Source: a virus
Direction: 5' to 3' (one strand)
Length of the DNA: 42,403 bases
Virus record (IMG/VR): IMGVR_UViG_3300021425_000064
Span: 1 to 42,403 of that record
Made by a program: the position numbers and the translations under genes. Shown here piece by piece: positions 29,301 through 37,772 of this stretch (its first letter is position 1; the number at the start of each line of letters is the position of its first letter). Below the pieces are notes generated by a model. That model saw nothing but the letters and a program-made list of their open reading frames with translations. It had not been told where the DNA came from and searched no databases.

Positions 29301-32300
29301 ATTGATAGGAGAATGTGGTAGAACCAATTCCAGTGACTCTATGTTCTCCATCAAAATTGCTCAATTCTACATTAATTTGATTAAATGGTGAGGAAGAATC
29401 CTCATCAATCACAATACCAGTCTTTGTTGCAAAGTTAAAATCTTTATTGACTGGTTCAAATTTATAATACAGTCTAGAAGGAACAGAGTCAGTCAATTCA
29501 ACTGTAAGATTAGCAGTTGAAGTGATTCCAACTACTCCAGAAGTAGTAACCTCAAAGGAATTATTTTCCTTTGTCCCAGTGGTTGAGAATTCTTTATTGA
29601 ACCTTTGATCAAGATAAACATTCATCTTGAATGCTGGGTATCTCACACCGTTTGAGAGGAAAGAAAGTGATTGATCACTCAAATCAAACTTAAGATTATT
29701 GTTTTTTCTGCTTACGACGAGGGGGTTAATCTTTGAAATTGTACCACCATTTCCACCAGCAGTGATGTTGACAAAACTTGGTTCTTCTAAAGTAACTTCA
29801 AACTTTTCATTGACAAGCCTAATGGTATTCTTATCAAATGGGATAACATAATACATTTTGTTATCAACAAGACCACCAGTTGGATCATTAGAAGTGTGAA
29901 TTATCTTATCACCAATAACAAAGTTATGGTCTGATATGGTAATTGTATTTGATTGAATATCAACATTATCAGAAGTAAATCCAACTGGATCGAATACAAT
30001 CCTTCTATTGTAATCGTTATATCTGACATCAACAACTTGTTCATAAGTTGGTTTGACTTTCATTCTGACATTATCATCTACCAAAAGACCATGTGTTGAA
30101 GCTGTAGATACAGTTACAACATTAGTATTGGCACTTCCTCTAAGAATATTATTTCTAGATGTTTTGAGACTATGATAGTCACCAGTTCCAATACTATTAA
30201 AATAAAGTAAACCACTTGTGGTTCCAACTCCAACATATTCACCTGTAATGGTTGAAAGACCAACCTTGTGAGATGAAATACCAATAAAATCTTTGCTAAT
30301 TGGAGTCGCATATAAAGTATCATAATCAGTGAGATTTACATAAGCATCTCTTGTAAAACCATTCCAAACCTGAAGAGATGTCCCACCATTAGTAAAGTAA
30401 TCAACCCTTTCATTAAATTTCAGACCATGGTCTTTATAGTAAATTGACTGTGTTGGAATGAAAACTACAGATGCACCAACACCTGGATTTCTAAATGTGA
30501 CTAAAGTACCAACACCATTACCTGATTCTGTACCAACACCAACAGACTCTAAAGGATCAAAATAAAACTCTTCATTAACTCTAAAATATTTCTCAGTAGT
30601 AATTGATCCTACGTTGATTGTGAACTTTCTAGGATCTTCACGAAGAATAGTTCTATTAGTATGAGCAGAACCAACTGTACCCTCTACTGCTCTGAGAACA
30701 CGAATTCTCTCTGTTTCACTATCAACATTCAGAACTTTTACTTTTTCAGTTCCAATTCCAAGGATGTCATTTGGTCTTATAAATGGATATTCAAGAGCAC
30801 CAGAGACATAGAAGTAAGTTGTAATACCAGTACTTCCAGTTGTACCAATGCCTAAAGTTACTACAAAAGTTTCAGATCTAACACCAACTTGATAATTGCC
30901 ACCAAAATTCTTATAATATGAGGATAGATTATCGACATTGACGATGTCTTTATTTTTGAGACCATGTGGTTGAGTGCCAAATCCAATAAATTGATTTCTA
31001 TCAAAAGATTTAATAAATTCAATATTTGGAATCTGAGTAGATTCGACACTTATCGTATCAATTTCTTTACCTTGAACATGAGAAACTTTGGCCTGAGCAC
31101 CAATTTCTATTCCATTTTGTTCGGACTCAAACACTAATGTGTCATTAACTTGATAATCGCGACCACCAGTGAAAATTCCAATTTCATTCAGAGAACCAAG
31201 AGAGGCCCCTGTAATGTCAATTGTTTGTTTCTTAATTTTATTTGAATCGAAGACATAATCATATCCACTAAATTTATTATTAGTATTGTAAGTTGATGTG
31301 TTTCTAAACCATTTATCAGACTGAATGTCGTAATCTACTTGGTTAGATGTGGTTCTATAATTAAACTCATTTCTCTTAGCGTAAAAAGAGTTTCCAATAA
31401 CATATGGGAATTGTGGTCTCTTGTAGTTTTTAAATGGTCCAAAACCATCTACAATGGTCCCTACAGTAGTAAAATATGCATATACACCATCGGGATAATC
31501 TGGGGTTACACAGAACCTTCCATTATGAATATCCAAATCACCATCATCAGTAAATCTATAATCCTCAATGAAGAAACCTTCAGGGAAGGAACCAAGTGGT
31601 GGTCTATTTGAAGTATCTACTGATAACTCATATCCAGACTTCATCTGCTTAATGATTCCACCATCTGGATTTGTATATCCATATGGACCATAAATTGGAC
31701 AACCATCATAAGCCCATCCAAGAATTGGAGAGTGTGATGTGTTGTCACTTTCTAATCCATTAATTCTTTGTAAATCTGGTATTCCATAAAATTTCTCACC
31801 ACTATTGAGAAGGACATAAGTGTTCTCCCTCAGGGTTCTTGGTGCGTAGATGTGCGAGTACTGAGTGCTATCTCCACTAATATTTTCTTCAACAAATCCA
31901 TCATCATTACTAATTCTGTCAAAATTTCTATTGAAGAGGTTTACATTCCACTCATTGATATTAAATTCTACTTTAGCATTAGATCCAGGATTTTGAACTG
32001 TGATACTGGTTTGACCAGCAACATAATTTACACCAGAACTAACTACCCTAACCTCGGTCAGTTTTCCGCCATTAATGATTGGAGTTAATTGAGCATAATT
32101 ACCAGGTCCATTGATTACTAAGTTTGGTGGAGAGATGTAATTACTGCCCTCATTGGTGATAACTACATCAACTATTCTGCCGTTATTGATAATGGGTTCT
32201 ACTTGAGCTAAAGATCCACCTTCAAAGAAGAAATCAGGTTGTCTGTTGAAGTTAAGAATTTCTGATGAACCGTATCCAACACCTTCATTTGTGAGATCAA

Positions 32301-35300
32301 TAGAATCGATGAAACCTCTGAATATTGGTTGAACCCGACACTGGAAAGTCTGTCCAGAACGAGTATTAATTCCAGTGACGCCATCAACAGAAACTACAAT
32401 AGGTTTATAATTAAAAGTTCCCTCGCCACCACTTCTGATATCAACGATGATATTTCTATCAAAGAAATATTTTGGAGTAGTGCCACCAACACCAACTTCA
32501 CTCAATGAGAATTTGTTATTATCAATTCTTCTTACATAGTAATCTTTTGATTCTGCAATACCAGATACTACACTTGACCCAGCTGTGTATCTGATAATTT
32601 CTCCAGTTTTATAACCATGATTTTTAATTTCAAAACTATTTGTAGCAGTTGAAATGCCAGTTGATACAATCTTTCTTTTCTTATTCTTGTAACCAGAACC
32701 AGGATTGGTAACAACAATACTACTTACGATATTCTTTCTTTCAGCGGTTTTGATACTCTGGATTCCTAATCCATATTGTCCTAAGGTTACAGTGTTGATC
32801 CCAGATTGAGAATCAGTTGGATTATTGTGAAGTGTAATAGTAAAGTTATCGACAACATTTACAAAATAAGAAGAGTTTGTCGATAATCCACTAATACCTT
32901 TTAGACCTTTTGAGTCATAAATTACTCTCTCATCTTGTTTGAACTTGTGGAAGCTACCAAATCCAATTTGATCATTTGAAAGATCAATGTTTCCATTAGA
33001 TTCTGTATTGATGTTGACTTCATAAATGATTTGAGTGGTGTTTACTACAGCTTGAGCATCTACATCAGGACTACCACCACTGATAGTAACTACTGGTGTG
33101 TTTTGGAAGTCAAAACCACTATCAATAATATCGATTCTATCAAGACTTCCTTCAACTGCAACTACACCAGTTGCACCAGTGCCTACTGCATCACGAATAT
33201 CAAATCTTGGAGGATTAACTACATCATATCCTGATCCACCACCAGTTATTGTCAATCCTTTAATTTGACCATAAAAAACGGAATCGTCAGATTTGTAATT
33301 AAGAAGTTCAACACCATTTATAAACATCCCATTGAAACCAGGAAGAGTTGTAAAGTCCCCAGATCCTCTATCAACTGATTTTGTAAACTTTCTAAAAATC
33401 CCCTGTGGTGAAAGAGATTTTTGGTAAAAATTAAAGTAGGTAAATTGATTATCAGTTACAGTTCCAGAAAAAGTTATATACTTTTCCCCAAACAAATCAG
33501 CTCTACTTCTTGATAATTTTATTGAAGTATCATTGTACTTTCGTACATAATAAACAGCTTCATCTAAATTTTCAAATTGACTTATTGTAGTGACCGTAGA
33601 AGAAGTTCCATCTGGATAAGTCGTAGTAGTTACAATTCTTCCATAAGAGTAGAAAATAGCATCGCCAGTGTAGAATCCATGATTGGTTCCAAAGTCAATA
33701 ATATCTGTGCCAGCTGGAGAAGCTGATCCAGAAAATTTTATTGTTTTATTATATGGATTGATTGGTGTGTTCTCATAAAATGGGAGTGAATTTGATGCAA
33801 CTATAACATCACCATCAAAGTTAGAATATGTGTCTTGTACGTTTGCAATATATTTACTAAGAAAACTGTATTTTGGAGCTTGTACTTTAAGGATTTGATT
33901 TTCAACCTTCCATACATTATTAACATTAAGTGATGAGGATGCTTTGACAACAAAAGTATTTTTAGAAGTAATTTTTGTAACTACAGCAGTAATATTATTA
34001 CCAAGATTGTTAGACAATAAAATATTATATCCAGGACTCATATGATGAATATCATATGTACTGATAGAATACTTGTTTTCAAGAACATCAGTTATTTCAA
34101 CTGATGAAACATCGTAATAAGACTTGGTGTTGTTTAACCATTCTGATGAATTGATCGAATCATCTTCAATACCGAGAGATTGAATCTGAATAGTATCGTT
34201 CTTTTCATAGAGATAATTATTTGATTTTACTTTTAAATCTTTCAGGGTTGAAGTAATTTTTACTCTTATTTCTTCATCAGTACCAATACCAACATAAGCA
34301 TAAGCATATCCATCCAGTCTTACATCTGTCTTTTCATCCAATACACTTGGAACAGGATCAACATTTAAAAATTGATTTAAGTTCTTTCCACTATAGTTAA
34401 TTTCTACCTCATTGCCATCAATATCAATAACCTCAAGTTTCCCAGAAACTGGAAAACTCAATGTTGAATCAACGTCGATAAGTGTTGAACCAGCCGCAAC
34501 TTGTGTTAAAATCTTTGTTTTTGGGTTCGATTGAAAAGAACCATACAATGACCCATCAGTATTGATGTCTCTATCATATCCATAATCAATACTGAGTTGA
34601 TAATAGTCTCCATTACCATACTGAACTTGAGCAGCACGAGTCACCGTTCCACGAGCACCAGTGGAATCTTGGAAAAGTGTAAGATTTTGAAGATCTAACG
34701 GATCACCAATATCCTTCTTTACAACGATATCCTGAGTTATACTGTATGTTGAGTCAGATGGTCTGAATAGAAATTGACTTGGACGAATGATATCAACATT
34801 CTCACCAAAGAGAGCTTTGAAAAGTATCTTATAAGATAAATCTGTTCCTTTTGTTTTATAAAAACTATCACTATTGATGATAAAGTTCTTTTGATTTGTT
34901 TTTAAATCTCTATTGCCAAATCCTGGACTAATCTGAGACTTTAATTTTTTGAAGAATTCTTGCAGGAACAGAACATTTAAATTATGAACTACATCGCCTG
35001 ATGAATGATCATTTGGCACAGTAGATCTTTCAAATGTCAATCTATCTGGAACACTGGATGTATATGAACTAGTTCCACTAAATCCTCTTTGACAATTTTG
35101 GAATGTAGTGATAGTTTTTGTTTCATACATTATAATCTCATCACCAATTCTGATGAGACCATTTCTATCTAAAAATCCATCAGTAGAATCTACGACAATA
35201 TCCGTAGCTACGGAATCAATATCATTTCCAAGTTCTGTATTAGAAACTAAATTGGTGAGATTATCGACATTTACATACTTATCGATATTTTGCAACAGAT

Positions 35301-35436
35301 CAAGTGTGGCACCTTGAGTTTCCTGAGAAACATAATACTGTTCCAGGAATTCTGAGAGAAGAGGAAAGTCTTCTCTTATAAAAGATGGAAGTTGACTCGC
35401 AACTGTATCTTGAAATTTGACTCTATCTATTGTCAT
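23350..35436 (-). CDS. Giant baseplate/adhesin protein with gp7-like N-terminus and YHYH-like domain (4028 aa)
   Basis: This single frame is open for 12 kb. Residues about 15-215 resemble the C-terminal part of T4 gp7 as I remember it: LPSFIREDFPLLSEFLEQYY and, at 192-210, FYKTKGTDLSYKILFKALF. The gene also sits in the gp7 position, after gp6. Residues about 1234-1340 are a YHYH-family domain (HSPILGWAYDGCPIYGPYGY), but the closing motif reads YAYF instead of YHYH. Recurrent modules fill the rest. At least ten are GGSGYT-type. Three are IG-E/RG-GT-H (near 95, 1555, 3109). Five are H-tGe-YYV (near 579, 824, 932, 1830, 2969). One or two are HdGT (near 2678 and 2790). T4 gp7 is 1032 aa. No signal peptide or catalytic motif. 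Probably a wedge protein fused to a long surface adhesin. Confidence 0.88.
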   Translation of the reverse strand: MTIDRVKFQDTVASQLPSFIREDFPLLSEFLEQYYVSQETQGATLDLLQNIDKYVNVDNLTNLVSNTELGNDIDSVATDIVVDSTDGFLDRNGLIRIGDEIIMYETKTITTFQNCQRGFSGTSSYTSSVPDRLTFERSTVPNDHSSGDVVHNLNVLFLQEFFKKLKSQISPGFGNRDLKTNQKNFIINSDSFYKTKGTDLSYKILFKALFGENVDIIRPSQFLFRPSDSTYSITQDIVVKKDIGDPLDLQNLTLFQDSTGARGTVTRAAQVQYGNGDYYQLSIDYGYDRDINTDGSLYGSFQSNPKTKILTQVAAGSTLIDVDSTLSFPVSGKLEVIDIDGNEVEINYSGKNLNQFLNVDPVPSVLDEKTDVRLDGYAYAYVGIGTDEEIRVKITSTLKDLKVKSNNYLYEKNDTIQIQSLGIEDDSINSSEWLNNTKSYYDVSSVEITDVLENKYSISTYDIHHMSPGYNILLSNNLGNNITAVVTKITSKNTFVVKASSSLNVNNVWKVENQILKVQAPKYSFLSKYIANVQDTYSNFDGDVIVASNSLPFYENTPINPYNKTIKFSGSASPAGTDIIDFGTNHGFYTGDAIFYSYGRIVTTTTYPDGTSSTVTTISQFENLDEAVYYVRKYNDTSIKLSRSRADLFGEKYITFSGTVTDNQFTYFNFYQKSLSPQGIFRKFTKSVDRGSGDFTTLPGFNGMFINGVELLNYKSDDSVFYGQIKGLTITGGGSGYDVVNPPRFDIRDAVGTGATGVVAVEGSLDRIDIIDSGFDFQNTPVVTISGGSPDVDAQAVVNTTQIIYEVNINTESNGNIDLSNDQIGFGSFHKFKQDERVIYDSKGLKGISGLSTNSSYFVNVVDNFTITLHNNPTDSQSGINTVTLGQYGLGIQSIKTAERKNIVSSIVVTNPGSGYKNKKRKIVSTGISTATNSFEIKNHGYKTGEIIRYTAGSSVVSGIAESKDYYVRRIDNNKFSLSEVGVGGTTPKYFFDRNIIVDIRSGGEGTFNYKPIVVSVDGVTGINTRSGQTFQCRVQPIFRGFIDSIDLTNEGVGYGSSEILNFNRQPDFFFEGGSLAQVEPIINNGRIVDVVITNEGSNYISPPNLVINGPGNYAQLTPIINGGKLTEVRVVSSGVNYVAGQTSITVQNPGSNAKVEFNINEWNVNLFNRNFDRISNDDGFVEENISGDSTQYSHIYAPRTLRENTYVLLNSGEKFYGIPDLQRINGLESDNTSHSPILGWAYDGCPIYGPYGYTNPDGGIIKQMKSGYELSVDTSNRPPLGSFPEGFFIEDYRFTDDGDLDIHNGRFCVTPDYPDGVYAYFTTVGTIVDGFGPFKNYKRPQFPYVIGNSFYAKRNEFNYRTTSNQVDYDIQSDKWFRNTSTYNTNNKFSGYDYVFDSNKIKKQTIDITGASLGSLNEIGIFTGGRDYQVNDTLVFESEQNGIEIGAQAKVSHVQGKEIDTISVESTQIPNIEFIKSFDRNQFIGFGTQPHGLKNKDIVNVDNLSSYYKNFGGNYQVGVRSETFVVTLGIGTTGSTGITTYFYVSGALEYPFIRPNDILGIGTEKVKVLNVDSETERIRVLRAVEGTVGSAHTNRTILREDPRKFTINVGSITTEKYFRVNEEFYFDPLESVGVGTESGNGVGTLVTFRNPGVGASVVFIPTQSIYYKDHGLKFNERVDYFTNGGTSLQVWNGFTRDAYVNLTDYDTLYATPISKDFIGISSHKVGLSTITGEYVGVGTTSGLLYFNSIGTGDYHSLKTSRNNILRGSANTNVVTVSTASTHGLLVDDNVRMKVKPTYEQVVDVRYNDYNRRIVFDPVGFTSDNVDIQSNTITISDHNFVIGDKIIHTSNDPTGGLVDNKMYYVIPFDKNTIRLVNEKFEVTLEEPSFVNITAGGNGGTISKINPLVVSRKNNNLKFDLSDQSLSFLSNGVRYPAFKMNVYLDQRFNKEFSTTGTKENNSFEVTTSGVVGITSTANLTVELTDSVPSRLYYKFEPVNKDFNFATKTGIVIDEDSSSPFNQINVELSNFDGEHRVTGIGSTTFSYQLLKTPETTTYTKSNSVSSYITDSTETYGGIAKIDLTYPGVNYSRIPKVTNVISGIGTNAILDSRSNNIGIILRNKFDSDNIGFDYPTDETLRPVANLPEILELQSLNSFESIGISSFGRNYLSPAKLVVIDGYTNKVLPEVDLRYDLGDTQVTILNNTTGMYEITPKIIPTENSNGVGISTLSFDNSTKTVRLYLNQQFSTAREFPFAVGKKILVENINIGTGSSGAGYNSADHDYTLFPVTAVLPQLGGSGAYIEYSLNDVLKVGEVPGTVQTGTAGRAIPEDHFPIFNISLTTNDFLVGETVTSGGLTGVVESWRANLDQLKLTTPKEFPIGSIIRGESSNTQGVVINKWDFDAEITTGVGATVIRGWQDNVGFLNDNLQVIPNNEYYQKFSYSLSSRVPHQDWNGPVSDLNHTSGFAKFADYQLESTESDPGDAIVRPTDSNIEVIVDIIGEGDLNCVYDFDFVSEGTQFVNGEIASDEIFLENQLLTDYFQSIGNRVVSIDDISGYFNSNERAERFETVSSYDLNFAFNKIFTFARDRVYTDERQFSIINVLQDGIVGYINEYATIETYPRLGFYDYLRNGDGWDLTFNPVKFEFNTYDVSTVAVSLLDGVSGIGSTQMGDIVDFTSKQVTVSATETTIASFPTTNRAAKILTMVKGVSGISSGEYDATEFNIIHDGTDVHYVEYGDIHSSPTSYSSGSLGTYRAFIDSGLVKINFIPNAADTFESQTSLTVISGIGTTTGNVDMNISKLKSTYTAISSSPSPSSNIISTYTDPFSASYNVVVVTDTTNNDYEMFECVLCDSSTNETFVDYANVITGSSTLGSIGITSVGSDINITYTPIANADIEVRTFGLDLKIFDSNSDPNEIDNNNVFVSSNYGGYRGTKLDLRTQFGLNHDGLNIFRRVFDGSNSDIVDINDGTITIPNHFFVTGEKVLYTNNGDGTSSSVGIATTTVSGIGLTDKLPNELYVVKIDDARLKFADTAEKANRLISETFTIDSVGIGNSHVITATNQNAKALIAVDNMIQSPVTGTAITTNLEQDIVFEQIFTVSGITSFASQDIIRIGDEYMILDAVGIAGSTKFGCRRAQLGSTREDHSKGDLITKISGNYNIVGNTINFASAPYGNTPLSTTATSDPDSRDWTGISTSSSFQGRTFMRRSPLNSPNETYSNNYVFDDVSHKFNGITTDFTLRSDNNNTVGYSTDNGIVLINSIFQVPKGVVVGDGIYNIEESSGISTIRFTGVGVSNGHDPNDSDIPLGGLIVSAGSVAGFGYQPLVSAGGTVTIDVSGQVSSVSIANSGSGYRAGIQTVVNVGVQTDGEPSLQFIGTAAISGGHIVSVAITNPGSGYTSTNPPELVFDDPLPYFNIPVQYSSSSVTGAGQSATVNIVVGQGSSIIDFEFRYGGYAYGESEILTVPIGGTTGIPTDTSVTFEEFQITVDEIFTDDFNGWSVGQLQVLDKFDDLFDGSTRDFRLNLNSQSISIQAAVGSKVEVDQTLLIFINDILQEPGVGYVFTGGSTVEFTEAPKVGDTSKVLFYKGSGDVDVVFTNVIETIKVGDTLDINNLPPSQGIILDEDIRTVTGINTLDSVQTNVYKGPGITSDRNLLRPVTWCKQKVDKIINGKVVGKDRIQYEPQIYPTSYLIQPVGFGSTEAYVDSIRPLFDSNNESQVRDFQDSITITSQDNIVGASGTAIVSIAGTISSISITNAGLGYTIAPTVTIGSTLGVSTIATATASITSGVVTSITITNGGVGYTGSQVPVVLIESPTVKKEEISVSSYGGDYGTIVGFGTTTVGSQNRIIFDLFIDQDSFLRDDDYVGTGITISGISTGDFFTTFNTGIGSGTIQSISNDGSTIIGITTTFADNVWMVTDHQTVTTQVIGIGETVVRRVFCNISGLSTVTFSSIDLSFDSTLFTYDSSLIEVYTGGISSSFSFGKFSWGRIGFNSRLSPKEFNSYNLNGYVGISTAGIVQRTNPLKFVNYIQV

Positions 35437-35442
35437 TATTTC

Positions 35443-37344
35443 CTATCGTGTGAGTGATCCGTTTGAATAGCTCGATGTTACAGTGTAGGTGCCACCTGAT
35501 ACATCACTTCCTGAGGAGATTGAATCAGGAATTGGGGTTACAGTCAAATTGGAAGGGTCCATTTGTAAATAAAGGTCTTGAAGACCAATTACATCATTTG
35601 AATAAGGACAAGCTGAAATTTCAATAAGAGAAGTTCCACGGGTAACTTCGGTTGACAATACGTTCAATGGATTTAAACTAATGAGACCTTTGATATAATC
35701 AATGGTTCCAATATTCCTCTTAATAATAATTGGTTCAGTTGGTGATCGCAATCTGAACAAGAACATCGTTCCAGTTCTTAAATCTGCATTTGGTGAATCA
35801 CCCATATAAACAGTTCCACTAATACCACTTACAGTAAAACCAGAACTCTTAATATTGAAACCAATTTCACTCTTGATGTGAATACGATTACCAAATCCAA
35901 TATTATACTCTACAAATTGATTTGGAAAAGGTGACAAGTCTCTTCTCATTGAAATTGTAGTAATATTCGACGTAATAAATTCATTACTATCGTCAATTAC
36001 TTTAGTGAATTTACTATACTTAAATCTAGCCCCAAACTTATTTAACTGAGTAGAATTAGCGTACTTTGTGATATTATTAGTTACTGAAGTAATCAACTGT
36101 GACGGTCCTATGGATAAATTAGAATCATAGTAAACATTAATATCAGCTTCAATATACAAATACTTCAGATCAATGATTTCTGATACAATACCAGCTACAG
36201 AATACTTTCTAAGTTCAAGTTGAATACGTCTTTTTACTTCATCAGATACGAACACACCATTATACGGTTTGATGCTGACAAAAACTTTTCCATATTGTGG
36301 TGGATCAGTCTCCTCTCCACCATATGCTGATACTGATTCAGCTTCTGGATAAATTCTTGGGATGAGTGATTCAAAATCAGTTGCTGTTACGGCTCTGTTT
36401 TGGGATGCATAGATGTTAGGTGCATACTTCTTAATTGACTCAACACTTTCAATTTCCGCTCCACCATTTGAAGATTCATTCACTGTTAAACCAGAAATAC
36501 CAGAAGTAACAGAGGCACCATTCTGATCTTGAAGTGATCCAATGTATGTAAAATTGGAAAGACCATTTGCTACTGATCCACTACAAGACAAATAAGTAAC
36601 TTCAATTTGATTTGGTTCCTCTATTCCTTTACCAAAAACATCATCACCAAACAATATTTCATACGTCTCCCCTTCTGTTTCTCTCAAGAAATAAAGAGGT
36701 GTATTTTCATTAACACCAACTAAATTATCATATTGTGTATATTTTCTTGTGACACTAGATGTAGAAGAATTTCTTACAATCACTCTAATATTATCAGTGT
36801 CAATACCAGCATTTGGTAAAATATACTTTTGATTTGGAAGACTCGAATTTACAACAAATACTGAATTCAGGTATGAACCTTCATATACATCAATATTTTC
36901 AAATGTAGCTGTACCAGTTGAATCCACTGGGACAGTGATGTCCTCCATGATACAGTAAGTAAATGATTGTTTATTAAAGTTTGAAGCACTCAATGCAACA
37001 GGACCAGCTTTGAGTGTCATTATTGAAGCATTGGAAGATGATGCATCAACTGAAAAACTAATATTAGCTCTACTTGATTTCCTTGACCTAGGAAGATATC
37101 CAATATTTCTTGCAATTGATACAACATTCTCTCTCAGTGTCGCACTATCAAGAAACACTTCATTTGACACCATGTTGGCGTTGTATGAAGAGATGTATGT
37201 GTTATATGCTAACGTGTCTATGATAGTCGATAGGTTTGATCCCTCAAAGTCATAATCTGTGAAATTAGAATTAGCTCTGAGGTAATCTTTGATGGATTGT
37301 TTAATCTCATCAAAATCGACATTGCTGAAATTTACTAAAGGCAT
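35443..37344 (-). CDS. gp6: Baseplate wedge protein gp6 (633 aa)
   Basis: gp6 forms the ring that holds the T4 baseplate together, and is related to gpJ of phage P2. The protein has the expected size (T4 gp6 is 660 aa) and directly follows gp25, as in T4. The start codon is 1 nt from the gp25 stop. Recognisable parts are FDEIKQSIKDYLRANSNFTD near the N-terminus, LAYNTYISSYNANMVSNEVF, RNIGYLPRSRKSSRANISFS, and a gpJ-type core ending IYPEAESVSAYGGEETDPPQ followed by YGKVFVSIKPYNG. The last 60 residues (QMDPSNLTVTPIPDSISSGS...) are a flexible Gly/Ser tail. It shares the late unit opened by the promoter at 37773, together with gp25 and the giant gene. Confidence 0.93.
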   Translation of the reverse strand: MPLVNFSNVDFDEIKQSIKDYLRANSNFTDYDFEGSNLSTIIDTLAYNTYISSYNANMVSNEVFLDSATLRENVVSIARNIGYLPRSRKSSRANISFSVDASSSNASIMTLKAGPVALSASNFNKQSFTYCIMEDITVPVDSTGTATFENIDVYEGSYLNSVFVVNSSLPNQKYILPNAGIDTDNIRVIVRNSSTSSVTRKYTQYDNLVGVNENTPLYFLRETEGETYEILFGDDVFGKGIEEPNQIEVTYLSCSGSVANGLSNFTYIGSLQDQNGASVTSGISGLTVNESSNGGAEIESVESIKKYAPNIYASQNRAVTATDFESLIPRIYPEAESVSAYGGEETDPPQYGKVFVSIKPYNGVFVSDEVKRRIQLELRKYSVAGIVSEIIDLKYLYIEADINVYYDSNLSIGPSQLITSVTNNITKYANSTQLNKFGARFKYSKFTKVIDDSNEFITSNITTISMRRDLSPFPNQFVEYNIGFGNRIHIKSEIGFNIKSSGFTVSGISGTVYMGDSPNADLRTGTMFLFRLRSPTEPIIIKRNIGTIDYIKGLISLNPLNVLSTEVTRGTSLIEISACPYSNDVIGLQDLYLQMDPSNLTVTPIPDSISSGSDVSGGTYTVTSSYSNGSLTR

Positions 37345-37345
37345 T

Positions 37346-37747
37346 TTACCTAGTGGGTTCTAATGCGAACTGGAGTTGTTGTGTATCTGATTCAATGCCA
37401 ACAATATTATATGTAATTGTCACATTGAACTCATGAGCGTCAAAATCTGGTACTACATTAACAGAATCAAGTTTAACTCTTGGTTCAAAGTTATCAATTG
37501 TATTTTTAATTTGAGTTTGAATTGCAAAAGCAGTTTGTAAATCGAAATTTTCAAATAGTAATCTATAAACTTCAGATCCTAATGCTGGATTAAATGGTCT
37601 CTCACCAGGAATTGTCAACACAAGATTACGAATAGATCTTGCAATCGCATTCTCATTATGAAGTGCTATTAAATCATAGTTCAGAGGATTAATCTGAAAT
37701 GAAGCACTTACATCTTTGAAAGCTTTACTGATCCTTTCTGCTGGCAC
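37346..37747 (-). CDS. gp25: Baseplate wedge protein gp25 (133 aa), GTG start
   Basis: gp25 is the lysozyme-like-fold protein at the inner wedge that triggers sheath assembly; the same family occurs in type VI secretion (TssE). Length matches T4 (132 aa). The signature region is ALGSEVYRLLFENFDLQTAF followed by NFEPRVKLDSVNV, including the conserved E-P-R motif. The first in-frame start after the upstream stop is the GTG at 37747, giving MPAERISKAFKDVSAS, which is the start I recall from cyanophage homologues. The gene heads the late unit gp25-gp6-giant; a CTAAATA core lies 25 nt before the GTG. Confidence 0.93.
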   Translation of the reverse strand: MPAERISKAFKDVSASFQINPLNYDLIALHNENAIARSIRNLVLTIPGERPFNPALGSEVYRLLFENFDLQTAFAIQTQIKNTIDNFEPRVKLDSVNVVPDFDAHEFNVTITYNIVGIESDTQQLQFALEPTR

Positions 37748-37772
37748 CTTTTTAGATACTATAAATCTGCTT

